The notes below the pieces were generated by a model, which saw only the letters and a list, made by a program, of their open reading frames with translations, was not told the origin of the DNA and did not search any database. 64,000 bases of DNA, from contig WPIO01000020.1 in assembly GCA_009760855.2 (NCBI GenBank), positions 4,192,001-4,256,000 on the forward strand, written 5' to 3'. Source of the DNA: Cristatella mucedo (lineage: Eukaryota > Bryozoa > Phylactolaemata > Cristatellidae). Both the position numbers and the translations under genes were made by a program. Within the stretch, counting starts at the first letter, position 1. Each line of letters starts with the position of its first letter. Of this stretch, positions 40,825 through 52,830 are shown one piece after another.

Positions 40825-41790
40825 GAAGACTGAAGGAAAGATTGCCCTATAGAAGCTCTTGTGGCTGGTGAATACAGGAAGGCTTGCTGCAAGCTAATTG
40901 CAGCCAACTCTCCGAATTGTTGTGTCAAAATGATCTGGCACACTGTTGGCAAGCGCTTATGTTGTTTATGTTCCCCACATTTTCAGACTTGGCGGTGAAT
41001 TACCGGACAACTGCACGGTCACCTTCAACGCCGGAGCATGTTTGTCACACCAGTATGCCCTGGACCGAATCACTGACCAGTTTTCAGATGAGCCTTCAAT
41101 TGCTCGGCCTCACCCAAATCATCGTGGCTGCTTTCATTCGCTGGTTGCTATGACCCAATAGCTCCTAAAGCGAAAGGCTGCATTTCTGCTGTTCTCCGCC
41201 CTTCTGGCAGAATGTGACCATGCTCAAGTCCAAGGAGATCTTGCAGTGTCCAGCCTTCTCGGTGGCACCCGCCCTGTTTTCAATTGGGATGGCGTAGTCT
41301 ACAAGGCTTCCTTCGGCTGGTTATCGATAATCTAGTCAAGCCATTGCATGCTGTCGCTAGCCTTAATGCACATTTCAATAGTGAGTGGCCAGATGTCAAA
41401 CTTGATCTGTCACGGCAGCAACCTAGCGGTTTCGGATAAGGTAGCCTTGATAGCCTAGCCTTGACCATCAGCTTGAATTAAACAGCAGGAGCACAGCAGC
41501 ACTCGAGCTACGTGTGGTCAGAAACTCAGAATTTGTTGATAATTAGTCATGGTGAAGTACGATTGTATGAGAAAATTTGGTTGAGTGCGTGACCTTTGAT
41601 GTAACTAGGGCTATGCACATAAGCCACAAGAGACAATTATTTAGTCAGTACACCAAATTGAGTGCTGAAGGCGTCAGAAAATTTATCCTAATAAATGCTG
41701 AAATTTTCCATAATGAGGAAAGATCGATTTTTTGCACTCTGAACTGCAATGAGATTAGAGAAACTTGAGTTAAAGGTGGACTGGGTATTT
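40825..41790. other. No recognised gene; one exon-like ORF
   Basis: At about 40985-41158 (+) an open frame (LGGELPDNCTVTFNAGACLS) follows a pyrimidine-rich CCCCACATTTTCAG that looks like a splice acceptor. I do not recognise it and no partner exon was found. The rest is unremarkable. Confidence 0.25.
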
Positions 41791-42200
41791 GGTGAGCAAT
41801 AGACTACTGCGACCGTCAGTAGCTTGTTGTCTCTTGAAACCAATACGATAGATTCGAAAGACTACTCCAGGGTTACTGTAAACGGCTTGAAATTTAAGGT
41901 CGAGCGCGTGATAAGAGCGACTCCACTTCCAGTTCTGGTTGATCTAGTGGTGTGAAAGAAAGAGACATCAGTCGGGGTTGCGTCTTTAATTGTCGGGCAG
42001 TTTACCAATCAATTTTAGCCAAATTTCAGTCAAGGCGAGCAGATCAAGGCCTTTTTCAGAAATAAGATCACTTATTAATAACGGTGTATTACACATTGAG
42101 CGAGGATTAAATAAACAAGGGTAAAGTTGAGCCGCCGGAGTTATAGCAACCCCGATAATTACCAAGTTAGAGAGATTTAAAATAACGCTCACGGAAGAAC
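41790..42200 (-). pseudogene. LINE endonuclease N-terminal fragment
   Basis: The - strand frame 42192-41986 has NPRSMCNTPLLISDLISEKG followed by LDLLALTEIWLK. This is the start of the CR1/L2 endonuclease, where NxRS and LTETWL are hallmarks, with Thr-Ile in place of Thr-Glu-Thr. It continues with decay to about 41790. Confidence 0.65.
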
Positions 42201-42435
42201 GCGTGGAGCGGGTCCAGACAATGCATGGAATATCAAGCGAGCGGGTACTCAGCTGGCAGCTACCGCTAAGCAGGCCGTATCTCAGCTTGCGGCTCCCGCG
42301 TCGGCCCCGGTGCGCTTTTCTTTTGGTAATGAATAATTCACTGATCTTAGCAGCAGAAATAAATCTAGTAATGCATTGAACGACGATAGCGAAATGGTAT
42401 TAGATTTTAAGATCATAACTAATAAGCAAGTTAAT

Positions 42436-42478
42436 GCCGCCGGCAAATCTAACGCCGCCGGCAAATCTAACGCCGCCG
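42436..42478. repeat. 18-bp tandem repeat (GCCGCCGGCAAATCTAAC)
   Basis: Two full copies and a partial third. It encodes AAGKSN repeats on + and ALDLPA on -. It is inside ORFs of about 64 and 94 codons that lack other features; it lies just upstream of the LINE endonuclease start in - orientation, so it could belong to the LINE's 5' part. Confidence 0.8.
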
Positions 42479-42579
42479 CCAGCATGGCAGAGCCAGCCCG
42501 AAGTAGTGAACGATTAGACTTCCACGGGCACGTAATTTCTTTTGCACTCCGGCAAACAAAAAACAAATAAGCTTTACAC

Positions 42580-43600
42580 AGGTCTTATCTTTATTAGCTT
42601 CCGTAACAATATTTTGCAAAAGCTTTGGTTTTCGGAAGAGAGTTCTGCAATGGACAAGAAACGCAAGCATCGCTTGGTGTCAGGAGGCGATAATGCCTTA
42701 AGGAGTTTTTCCAGCCACCTACCGCGTCATCTTTAATATGCAGGCCGATATTTGCGCCTCTTTAAATGCAGGGTTCTTTTTAATGACGCATGCCGCATCT
42801 CAAGAGCTGCATTGCTATCGTTACGCGTATTTCAAGCGCCAGGTGTCTTAAAGTTGCCTTTGTCGTGACTTTGCCCGAACTTGGGTGTGTGAGGCGGACA
42901 TAAGCCGTTCAACTTGTCTAATTTGTAATGCTAGCGCCGACTTTGCAGTCTCATTCGTTGATCCTGGGCCTTTTTTGTGCACGATGTGTCTCTTAATAGT
43001 AATTAAACACTTTCCTGACCAAGGCTTCACGCAAGACGTTACAGCCTAAGTTCGTACAGGATTTTGTCAATACTATACACGCACTTGGAATCAAATCGTC
43101 GTGGTTCTATTCTCGCGGTACCTATAATGCACTTTTTTATGGAAAATATTACAAATGCATTGCAAATGCACAGCCTTAGCAGGCTTGAAACAGTGACGAT
43201 GACCTTGGTTTGACCTTCGAGTGGTCTTGCAGCACTCCTACCACTCCACTGAAACTGAGCTCCTCCATGTAAACAAAGATAAGCTATGCAGCTACAACGG
43301 CGGGAATTTCACTGTTCTGGCCATGCCAGTCTTCTCGTTACACAGCGTGGTTACTTTTAATTTACTTGCATCCGACCTCATTATTAAGTTGCTTGTACGG
43401 CTTGGTAGCCGTGCTAGTCAAGTTGGAAAAGCTAAGTCTCAAGGAAATCGCTAGCTCAAATTAGCTGGCCCCGCGTCAAAGGAGTAGACGCGGCTCGCAG
43501 AAAAGGTCACCAGGGGCACAGCCCACTAATTGCACATTCCAATCACGTAGACAAAGATCAAGCACACTATTTTCTTTTAATTATATCCCAACAGAATTGA
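42580..43600. other. No recognised feature
   Basis: Unique-looking, moderately AT-rich DNA. ORFs of 60-77 codons without motifs on both strands. Confidence 0.4.
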
Positions 43601-43604
43601 AGGG

Positions 43605-43722
43605 TCAGATATGCTTCCTTTGCAGCAAATATAAAGTGCCTAGAAAGAGATTGAGTTCTCTGAGGTTGCTATATCAAATGCATTACTATTATTATTGTTA
43701 TTATTATTATATATTGTTCTAT
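43605..43722 (+). mobile_element. LINE 3' tail
   Basis: TTTGCAGCAAATATAAAGTG, CCTAGAAAGAGATTGAGTTC, TCTGAGG, then ATTACTATTATTATTGTTAT. Tail only, + orientation. Confidence 0.8.
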
Positions 43723-43867
43723 CGCCGTAGGTTTATTTTAATCTGAGTGGCAACACGAGTCTTCGGCCTGTTGTTTACTGTTTTTCGCCAGTGTCTTCAA
43801 ATTTTTACCGGCTGGGTATTTTTAACTTTAATATGTTGAATTGTTCTAACCACATACAAATAATATA

Positions 43868-44035
43868 CTAGCTGATTTAATAGCCTCTTTGTATAGCAAA
43901 AAAGTGCTTTTTAATGCTATCGTCACCGCTTGCAGTGGCATTCAAGGATCGCCCACTGCAGGATTTGAACCCACATCCTCGGACGTAGGTCGTGAAAAGC
44001 AGCCAGCTTACGTAATGCGCCGTCACAACTCGCAA
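43868..44035 (-). repeat. SINE family B, nearly full-length
   Basis: The + strand CTAGCTGATTTAATAGCCTC through GGATTTGAACCCACATCCTC and GTCGTGAAAAGCAGCCAGC is the reverse complement of the copy at 21190. The B-box (GGTTCAAATCC on the - strand) is a perfect consensus match. Confidence 0.75.
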
Positions 44036-45705
44036 GACTTATCGTCGGTATTACAGATATTGGTGACTATTGTAGAGGCTAAACAAAATTTCAGCGTTAG
44101 GCGAAGGACATAAGAAAGTAAGGCTGCAAGTATAACTGACTTTTCATATACGGTCTTGTGCTCATCGAATGAGAAGTCAGTTTGGAATAGCTTAAATGCT
44201 AACCTGATACAGGTCCTCAGATAAGCTTTTTATTTGTTTCAAAACTTCATTATGACTATGGCTTCAGTTACTAGCAAAAATACCGAATCTTCTGCAGAGG
44301 ACATAAGGACAAAGATAGAGTCTTGGACTAGCTACCGGGCGTCAATGACTGCTCCTTTTCTAGTCGTCAACCAGCTGCCACGAGTTAATGACCACTTGCA
44401 ATCTCTTTTTTCCCTCCAGAAATCAGATGAACTCATCTAATTAAGTTATCAGCAGTGTTCACAATCGACGTGCTCATTTAGCAGGAAGTAATCGTCAATA
44501 TCGTTGGAGCCCTTTTACTTGTAGCACAGACGTAGACTAAGTTGCATTTTGGAACAGAAAGCACTGTTTGGATGAGTTAGTTGGGAGATATGGCTACTGT
44601 AATGCTTATGGTTTAGCTATTTTCTGGTGAGCTTCCCATGTAGTTTGTTAGCATCCAAATTACATAAGTTACGCTTCAAAAAAGCTAATATATTTCTGAA
44701 TACATCACGTGAACACTGTCGTGTGTCCTCCGTTTGAGCTAATGCTTAGCATGCTAAAAGCTTCAGAGACATAGCAGTTGCGGAAAAATGACATCCTGCA
44801 ATCAAAGCGTTTGCATGGGCTCTGATGTCATTCAACGCATGCTTACGACTACTCTAAGTTGTATTGACAGAAATCCATAGCCATGAAGCTCAGCCAATGC
44901 TTGCACAAGAAATGTATCTATAGCCGTGAAGCTCAGCCAATTCTTGCACAAAAAATTTAAAGATGGGAAGTATGAGATCAAGGTGAACCTTTATATTCTA
45001 ATGACAGACTACAATACCCCTAAATACATGCCTAGTTTGATGAATTTGAGGCCCAGGTTATTTGATCCACCACCATTGACACGGATATTAACAATTGCTA
45101 TTCTTCTGTGGCGAGTTGTTCCTTAAATTGCATTGATTTGTGTACTTGTGTGCGACCACGTAAGAGCTAGTATGAGCAGCTTTTCGAACTCGACTTTCTT
45201 TGCAGGTGTTTCTTGCCTGGACTACATCTGATCGGTACTACATCTTGAAATAGATTAATTATTTGCTCATGATATGTTGGCAACGTTGAAGTCTTTCGTG
45301 CTCCATATCCATGCTGTCAGAACTGAATGCCTTTGTAAATCTCGGGCATATATGGCCATTCTTTAACCTCCGTTATCTATATAAACAGCTGGTCTGTATA
45401 TTAATGGCTTTGTGCAGCACGCTGAATTCGTACGAAACATACGACATCATTTTGCATGGCTTAAAAGGCCAAATTTGCTTGAAGTTTACCGTTCAACTGC
45501 CAACTTCAGGGCGTGGCAGGCACGGCAATCAGTTGACATATTACTGCCATTCCATACTTGCCAGGAATCTCGCTAAAAGAAAGAATTGCAGATTAAACCC
45601 TTACTTTATGTGTTCCTGAGGCTTTGAATTTTTGTTTAAAAGCTTTTTGTGCTACCAGATTTTGCCGATAGCAAGAAAAGACAGGAGTAGTTGTTGACAA
45701 AGGTT
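44036..45705. other. No recognised gene; one tandem duplication
   Basis: ORFs of 60-102 codons without motifs. At 44876-44963 a segment of about 43 bp (CATAGCCATGAAGCTCAGCC... TTGCACAAGAAAT) is tandemly duplicated with a few differences. Confidence 0.4.
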
Positions 45706-45709
45706 TCAT

Positions 45710-45810
45710 AATTTACCTTTGCAGCAAATGTAAAGCGCCAGAAAGAGATTGAGTTCTCTGAGGGCGCTTTATCAAGTGCATTATTATAATTACTATTACT
45801 ATTTTTACCT
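45710..45810 (+). mobile_element. LINE 3' tail
   Basis: TTTGCAGCAAATGTAAAGCG, CCAGAAAGAGATTGAGTTCT, CTGAGGGCGCTTTATCAAGT, then GCATTATTATAATTACTATT. One of the least decayed tails. Confidence 0.8.
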
Positions 45811-46109
45811 AAAATTTTGGTTAACCAATTGACAAGTGCTGCAAGGGGAAGATGAAACCATCTAAAGAGAGTTCCTTCATCCGATTCTTCGACAAATTTA
45901 TTTGTATATTTAAAGGCTTCATGGACAATGTTATTATATTAATTACTGATTGTGCATACAGCGCAGGAGTTTTTTCTTTTGCATTTAAGGACTGCGTAAG
46001 ATAATCAACCAGCTTACGCTATGTCCAACACGAAGTATCCTCATTTAAAAAGAAATATAAAAACGCAGCTAATTATTATAGCATTTAGTATATCCCTTTG
46101 TTTCGTTCT

Positions 46110-46256
46110 TTATATGCGTATACGTGCTGACACTGTTGCATACTGACCCTGTGCATGTCACCCCTAACCATGTTATTCTTGTTGTTTATCAAACAAGATA
46201 CCACTCACCATTCGATCGTGTTTCCTTTGAAGCAAGTGTAAAGCGCCTAGAGAGTA
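46110..46256 (+). mobile_element. LINE 3' region, cut off inside the stem-loop
   Basis: TGCTGACACTGTTGCATACTG through GCAAGTGTAAAGCGCCTAGA matches 51029-51190. It stops in the first arm of the tail hairpin, where (TA)n begins. The rest of the tail is not found beyond the MITE. Confidence 0.7.
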
Positions 46257-46322
46257 TATATATATATATATATATACATATGTGTATATATATATATATA
46301 TACATATGTATATATATATATA

Positions 46323-46367
46323 CAGTATTGTGTTTCTACTATGACTCAGCGAAGCGAGTCCACAGGC

Positions 46368-46421
<54 letters not shown>

Positions 46422-46474
46422 ATATTAGAGCCTGTGGACTCGCTTCGCTGAGTCATAGTAGAAACACAATACTG
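46323..46474. mobile_element. Fold-back MITE with 54-bp TIRs (Tc1/mariner/pogo-like)
   Basis: 46321-46376 and 46421-46476 are perfect reverse complements over 56 bp. They begin TACAGTATTGTG and end CACAATACTGTA, so a 152-bp element starting CAGTATTG is flanked by TA on both sides. TA target duplication and CAGT ends are typical of Tc1/mariner/pogo elements. The 44-bp centre is (TA)n(TG)n. No transposase. It inserted in a (TA)n tract at 46250-46322. Confidence 0.7.
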
Positions 46475-46499
46475 TACGTATGCCGCATATCAGAAGTGC

Positions 46500-47260
46500 A
46501 CCATCGTCTGAGTGACAGAAGGGCGGATATTCTCGCTTTAATTAATAGGGACGTATATATCAGGATAGAAGTAATAAAAAGACTCAATTGGTGCTATAAG
46601 GGAACTAATATTCTTTCTAGACACTTAAATAATATTGAAAGAAAAGTACATTATATATTGATAAGTCATGGAATGCTCAATCCGAGCAAGCACGAGCAAA
46701 TGAAATATCCTCACTGACTTATACTTTGTGGGATATTTTAATTAATAAAGTGCAGAACTGTTTCAATTTTTCGAAATAATGGCCAGTTACTGAAAAAGGT
46801 TGAAGGGGCATCATTTTAGAAACTGGAGACTATGCATGTGAACCACAATATGGCAATGCAATAATAAGGAGCCAGAAAAAGTTATTGTAGAGTGGTTCAG
46901 CGATGACTCGTGTGACTCTGTAGGGATACTTTTTTGAATGGTAAGTTATAGGGGGCTCGAGGGTCCTGAAAAGTAACGAGAACGCTGCATCGTCGAAATA
47001 CCTAGTATTTCTCATAACTAATATCTTATATTCGCTACATTTCAGAACTCGTCTTCCCTTGCATGACAAGTCATACCGATCGCCTCCTTTTTAGAAAACC
47101 TTAAAATGCTTTAAAAAGATCCTGGAAATACCTATTAGTTTATCTACGCAAATTAAGGATTATAAGTCAATCGAGTACCGTGTGCTGTACATAAGCCTAG
47201 CAAACCAAACCACATCTACAATGCGATCGCATATGGGCAGCCCTTTGACACCCAGGCCGT
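46500..47260. other. No recognised feature
   Basis: AT-rich DNA. A 101-codon + ORF (46412-46717) begins inside the MITE arm and has a possible protein-like stretch (RRADILALINRDVYIRIEVI) but no known motif. Confidence 0.35.
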
Positions 47261-47264
47261 CAAT

Positions 47265-47575
47265 TTGGACACGCATATCAACAAAAGCGATTAAGGCCCA
47301 TGAAATATGATATCACTTTTATGCTGACGATACTCAGTTGTATTTGTCATTCAAACCGTCGGAATCTGCTGCGGTAACTGATTACTAAATGCTTGCTTTG
47401 CCGATATGAGATCCTGGATGTCGGCGAGCTACTTGAAACTAAATGAAGTTAAAATCAAAATCCTGCTCATGGGACAACCCAAGCACGTGGCTGGATTAAA
47501 ATGCTCTGATCTTCTAAAAGACGATGTTGTTGTTCGCAAATCACGATGTGCTCGATATTGAGGTAACGATCGTAA
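47265..47575 (+). pseudogene. LINE RT fragment with ADD motif
   Basis: The + strand reads YHFYADDTQLYLSFKPSESA, then after a stop DMRSWMSASYLKLNE and LLMGQPKHVAGLK. Same subfamily as 18855-19935; here the catalytic ADD is intact, but stops and a frameshift break the frame. Confidence 0.7.
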
Positions 47576-47579
47576 CGGC

Positions 47580-48560
47580 TACCTCAATTTAAAAGCTTCA
47601 GTCAGAAGACTGTTTAGTGTGTGGCTGTTTTCCAATCCAGTAACTTTAAAGGCACTAAATTAATCACCTAGCGTGTCGGCATTGAAAAACGCCCAACAAA
47701 TTTTCACATTCCGTCGAGCATCGTTTTTTCTTTCATTTTATAAATGTCATTCTCGTACTTACACGGATGCTGGAGATTTCATTGCTGACCGATTGTCATC
47801 GTTTTCACTAAAATTAAAGTGAATATAAAGAGGCTCATGTATGTATTATGTTAGCAAATCCCTATTTCGTAATATTTGTCTAAGGTTGAGAAAAAATCGC
47901 CACGGCTATCGATTATGCAACGTGCGCACTATTTCATTCAAATTTCCAAGTTTAAATAGCATACGGAGAATATTTTGACTGGTTAATTTAAATTGAAGCC
48001 CACCCTGCACATCCAGCTTTTCGTTTGCAAGTTGAATTAAAATAGTGTACTGAAAGAGGATAAACTAACTGAAAATCTCAAACGGCAGTTTGCACTAGAG
48101 CACTTTAGAAATGCACCCAGAAGTTTAAACGATAGTTTTTGCTACGTACTATTAAAAGCCCAGATATATTACTGGTTGAATTAGTGAAACCAAAGGGCAC
48201 AAGGAGTCGAGAATAATGAGACAAGCGGTGAATATCTTCTACCCATTTACAAAATCTACCATTGATGCTTCATCCTCAGACAAAACTATCGTGTCTTTTT
48301 TGACCTTTTGGTATGACATCTAATTCGGAAAGCGTGAAATATCTTTCTACACAGCAAAATATTGTAATGGCTGATTTTTTTTAAATCTCTGCATTTTGAA
48401 GAAGACAGCATTGAAAATTTCATAATTCGAGATTTTCTTTAAAAAGATATTTACACTTTCGCTGATTAATTTGCAGGAACCCAAATTTTCCCTAATCAGC
48501 ATATTCTGTAAAAGATTCGTTGAAGAGCGATTGTAGACGAATAAGAGCACAAAAATTTTT
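47580..48560. other. No recognised feature
   Basis: AT-rich DNA with ORFs under 75 codons and no motif on either strand. Confidence 0.4.
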
Positions 48561-48564
48561 AAAG

Positions 48565-49300
48565 CCAATCATTTTCGACCATGGGAATATCTATATTTGA
48601 TTGGCCAGATTCACTGGGCTCAGTACCAAAGTGCACTTCGTTACCTGATCAGGGACACTGTCTGGACGGTGAGTTGGCCGGATTTCAGTGACGGCCTAAA
48701 TTGCACCTCATCGATCTTTAGCATCAGCAGTCTGGATGGCAGCGCTCGGTCCAAGGTCAAGATCGACAGTTCTACCGTACAAGCACTACTGAACTCGTAG
48801 TTCATTCACGCAATGCAGAAATGGGCTGCCAAGATTAATTCTCATTGAGATTAATGTTACCGTTGCTATTCAAGCACCGTCGAAAATTTAGTAAGCTTAA
48901 TAAGCTCGTATGAGCTGTCTGGCAACCAGCGTTCCATAACAGAACTAGTAAAGAGCTTCTTAAAGGTGGCCGAGGTCTCGTCTTCTCGCCTATGGATCAT
49001 ACCGATCTAGCAGGTTATCTGTTGTAAGCTCACTAATAGGTATGATGCTGGCTCCGATGAGTGTCAGGTGCCAGCCTTTGTAGTTATGCCTCCAAAAAGC
49101 CGCGGATGCAGCTGCTTATGAGCGATCGACTCTGCTGCATCAAGAAATAATACAGGTCCAAAGTAGTGAGAACATGAACGGACTAAAGCAGGAAGTTCGG
49201 GTCGGCTTCGATGAAATGGTCAAGGTAGGAGCCTGTTCCCTGACCCTGAGCACGGCACTTCGTCCAATAGAAGGAGGGGTAAGGCTGGCGAAGAAAACAG
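48565..49300 (-). pseudogene. Decayed paralogue of the 53.6-55.1 kb receptor-like gene
   Basis: Matching blocks in the same order and strand: 48567 (TCATTTTCGACCATGGG) to 53690; 48690-48750 (TTGCACCTCATCGATCTTTA) to 54610; 48832-48890 (GTTGCTATTCAAGCACC) to 54796; 48970-49005 (CGTCTTCTCGCC) to 54910; 49060-49300 to 54990-55230. The - strand gives CLNSNGNINLNEN compared with CLNSNININLTANN, but with stops. The membrane and Cys-rich middle (about 53720-54590) is absent. Confidence 0.65.
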
Positions 49301-49309
49301 TGATTACTT

Positions 49310-50345
49310 AGCATGCATGTTTTGGCGGCCTCTCAGCTGCAGTGCTTTTCCTAGATCCCCATTCCTTAAGAGCCTGCCGACTGCATAAAGCCGCATTTAC
49401 ATGGCGAGTCTTCATTCTGTCCTGCTTTTGTCCTACTCCTTATCTAGTTCTGCCTTACACGTTCCAGAATCTGTAAATGCTCAGCCTTCCTCTAAATCTT
49501 GCTTCCTACTTGCTCCACCCTGAAGTGATCTTTGTAAATGGCTTGTGTTAGGGAGCAAGGAATCGGCAGAAGGCAATAAATATTAGGGGGAAATTAAACC
49601 TTCCACAATTAATTTATTCGCCCACCGCCTCGCTATCTAATTCTTATACGATGAGCAGGTAATGTGCCGAAAAAAAGAAACTCTCATGGAATGCTTCAGT
49701 GGTTTGAAATTAGTCTCGGTGAAAGTTCCCGTGATTAATGGCTCCAGAATGCGACAACAGTGCAGTGAGAAACCACTCTCTTACCTAAAGTTATAGGGCT
49801 TCTGAACAATATTATTTGTGTGCGACTCGCTATAAATTAAGTATGAGTCAAGGAAAGCTAAGTACGTAAGGTAATTAACGGCATATGGCAGTCGACCGGG
49901 CTGGTAGGCTAATATCCCAGCTTTCAGTTAGGAAACAAATGATTGCTTGCTGCTGGGCTATAAGTCACGATCAGGTTTATGACGGTCGTGCGTCTTACCC
50001 TGGTCTGCAATTCATGCTAAATCCTTTGCAGAAAACTTTAGAAGCAGCATTCCTGTTGCACGTCGACATGTGCAATGAAACGCTGGCAAGCCCTCAAGCA
50101 CTCTTTTTGCACAGAATATGCATGCATCGCATAAAAGTGATGGAAGGAAAAACTGTCAAAATGTGGTTGTAAAAGCTTTAAGAAAAAAACGAACTTCGCT
50201 AATGTGTAGGCTAACACACAGGCATTGATAGTAGTGACTGCATCTGCACCATGGGAGGTCACTATCCGTATATGTTCATCCGAGTGAGTACAATGCTCTC
50301 TTCCTCATTAAGTGCTCATTAATTTAACGAAAATTACCTCAGTCT
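49310..50345. other. No recognised feature
   Basis: ORFs at 49885-50172 (+, 95 codons) and 50038-50262 (-) lack motifs. Confidence 0.4.
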
Positions 50346-50349
50346 AAAA

Positions 50350-51260
50350 GGCTTCACAGTAGTAGACATCCGCAAATAGATGGCAGCAAATTTTCTGAAA
50401 CTTCACGATGATAAAACTAACTTACTAATTATGGGCAACCCCTGTATGATTCGGAAATTGGAAGGGCTGACGCTCAAATTGGCTCTGCCAGCATATCTTC
50501 CGTTGAATCAGCTCGAAATCTAGTTGTCATGTTTCACAGCGACTTCTCATTAGACGACCACATCAGCTCCACAATCAAGTCTGCCTACTTTCAGCTACAC
50601 ATCATTGCTCAAATTCGGGCTTGTTTAGATAAGGATACCACGTCTAAATTAGTCCATGCATTTGGGACATCCCGTCTCGACTTCTGTAACTCACTGCTTG
50701 CTGGCCTACGGGCATGTGCAATCAGGCGATTACAGCTGGTGCAAAACTACGCAGCTAGGCTTGTCTGTCGTCAGTGTCACAGTTGCCACATCACACCACT
50801 TCTCGCCGACCAGCACTGGCTCCCAGTCAAGCAACAGTCAACCAATACCTCTTGCAGCCCTCAAATCCTTTTGAGAACGTGCATTTAGTTTATTATGCTC
50901 CCAAAGCCTGGAACTCACCCCCGACTTGCGTCAGAACATCCCCTGACGTGACACATTTAAAAAGAACTTAAAAACATAACTATTTAGGGCAGCGTTTGGT
51001 GGGTCCATGTGATTCGTCCTCGATGTGCTTATGCGTGCTGACACTGTGCATGCTGCCACTAACCACATTTGCATGCTGACCAAGTGCATGTCACCCCTAA
51101 CCATGTTATTCGTGTTGTTTGTTAATCAAGCATGATATTACTCACCATTCAATCGCGCTTCTCTTTGCAGTAAATGTGAAGCGCCCAGAGAGAGATTGAG
51201 CTCTCTGAGGGCGCTTTGTCAAATGCGTTCTTCTTCTTATTATTATTATTCTCCGTTTCC
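50350..51260 (+). mobile_element. LINE (CR1/L2-like) 3' portion with RT C-terminus and tail
   Basis: It starts in the RT thumb (MAANFLKLHDDKTNLLIMGN at 50381), then 50529-50888 with DDHISSTIKSAYFQLHIIAQ, IRACLDKDTTSKLVHAF, SRLDFCNSLLAGL, RRLQLVQNYAARLVCRQ and HITPLLADQHWLPVKQ. The ORF end (PKAWNSPPTCVRTSP) and 3'UTR follow, then stem-loop tail AAGCGCCCAGAGAGAGATTG at 51177 and (TTA)n. The longest LINE copy here in + orientation; a few frameshifts. Confidence 0.82.
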
Positions 51261-51744
51261 TCGCTTTAGCCAAACCGTGCACAGCAGATGTAATCGAGTG
51301 GCAGGTATGTTTCGAAGCGACATGTTGCTATCCAACTTTAAGTGGTAACACTGCGTGATATTTTTTCTGTAGTTATCGCATAGAGTAATTTTCAGGAGCT
51401 ACCTTCTCTGAGGGGCATTTTTTAGTTAGCCTCTACGGTTCAGCTAATGGTTACTATGCTAATTGCACAACTTCTGAGTCTCAACCGTATGAGTATTGTA
51501 GATTAAGCCTGGTCTGCAAACGAGATCAGCGAGTTCGGTTATAATAGGAAGAAAATAAAGAAACTAATTTGTTATGCCATTCAATGACGACTTCTAATTA
51601 TCAACTACATGAGTAGACTCTGAATGTGGAAACATAATTATTCCTAAATATGGACCAGTAATATAACCGAAAGTTAAGCGGAAAAAACTTAAACTCAATG
51701 TGCAGCTTGGCTGTAGCTTTGTGAAAAGTTATGTAAATTGACAT

Positions 51745-52260
51745 CTCCGACGCTCACGACAGACAAGCCTAGCAGCAGCGCTCTGCACCAGCTGTAAGAG
51801 CCTTAATGCACTGGCAGAACTAGAACTAGAAAAAGTAGTAGACTGTTAAAGAAGTTGAGATAAGATATATAAAAATGCATGGACCAACTTGAATGCATTA
51901 TTATTGTCTAAGTCGACCTGAGTTCGTTCTATGTTACGTGGGTGAAAGTTGGCAGACTGGACTCTAGAGCTAATTTGATCAAATGGTGAAATGATACAAG
52001 GTTAGATGCACTAGTAACGTCAATTTTTAGCGCAAAAATTTCTTCTTTTTGAATGACATTAGTTTAGCCCTAAAATATTAAGTTTATTGTATCACCATTC
52101 AATTTGACCAAGGTGTCTTCCAAACGCGAATGTGTGCAATAAATGCAGCCATAGAGTTTAAAAAGTTTGACGAATGGAAGGCTGAAAGACCTGGGAAAGA
52201 TCAACGTACAGGTACAGCTTAGTTTTATCGTCGTTCAAGTGAAAGCCTAGAATATGCTTT
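51745..52260 (-). pseudogene. LINE RT C-terminal fragment
   Basis: The + strand GCTCACGACAGACAAGCCTA and CTGCACCAGCTGTAAGAGCC are the reverse complement of the ARLVCRE...LQLVQ block. At 52207-52250 the - strand encodes FHLNDDKTKLYLY. Heavily decayed. Confidence 0.6.
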
Positions 52261-52469
52261 GTGATTACATTAGCAAGAGATGCTGTAAGAAAATGGCACG
52301 CCTATCCCCTCGTGTAGCCTCTATACGGAATCTGCATGTCAGACCCAGAATAGAATTTCAAGAGGCAACCAAATCAGCCATTCTGTTTAGACTCACTACC
52401 TTAAGCTTTATGCTATTCAAAAAAAGATAGACAAGTTATTCTAGTGGTTTTTTACGTCATGCATAAACT

Positions 52470-52830
52470 TCTGTAGCAAACAACTTGCAAGACTTAAATC
52501 CTGTGCAACGACAGGCTTGCAGTAGCTGCAAAACTCTTTAGTGAACGTTGTAACTACGACAATATAATACCTCTCACTCAACCTATATCGGCTCCCCATT
52601 CGGCCAAGTATCGACTTTAAAGTACTGTCACTCACTTGAACGATCGACTTTAAAGGACTTTAAAGGACTTGACTTCGTCCTTTCATTCTCTTGCACTGGC
52701 CTACATAGCACATGTATTTCCGCACCAGACATCATTTTCCTACCAAATCGTGTCACGCAAATCGCACTGTGGTGCATTTAATACACCTCAAATATTTGTG
52801 TGACCACTCTTTCACCGCAACGGTTCCTTA
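52470..52830 (+). pseudogene. LINE RT C-terminal fragment, decayed
   Basis: Nucleotide resemblance to 50745-50870 and 57300-57480: CTTGCAGTAGCTGCAAAACT, TACCTCTCACTCAACC, CTTTAAAGTACTGTCACTCA, and a SFHSLALAYIAHVF-like stretch matching HSLALAYPPELL. A small tandem duplication of ACTTTAAAGG occurs at 52650-52670. Confidence 0.5.

Noticed and set aside
43900-44035. Functional tRNA gene on the - strand
   Set aside because: Perfect B-box but the sequence is SINE family B with its conserved tail.
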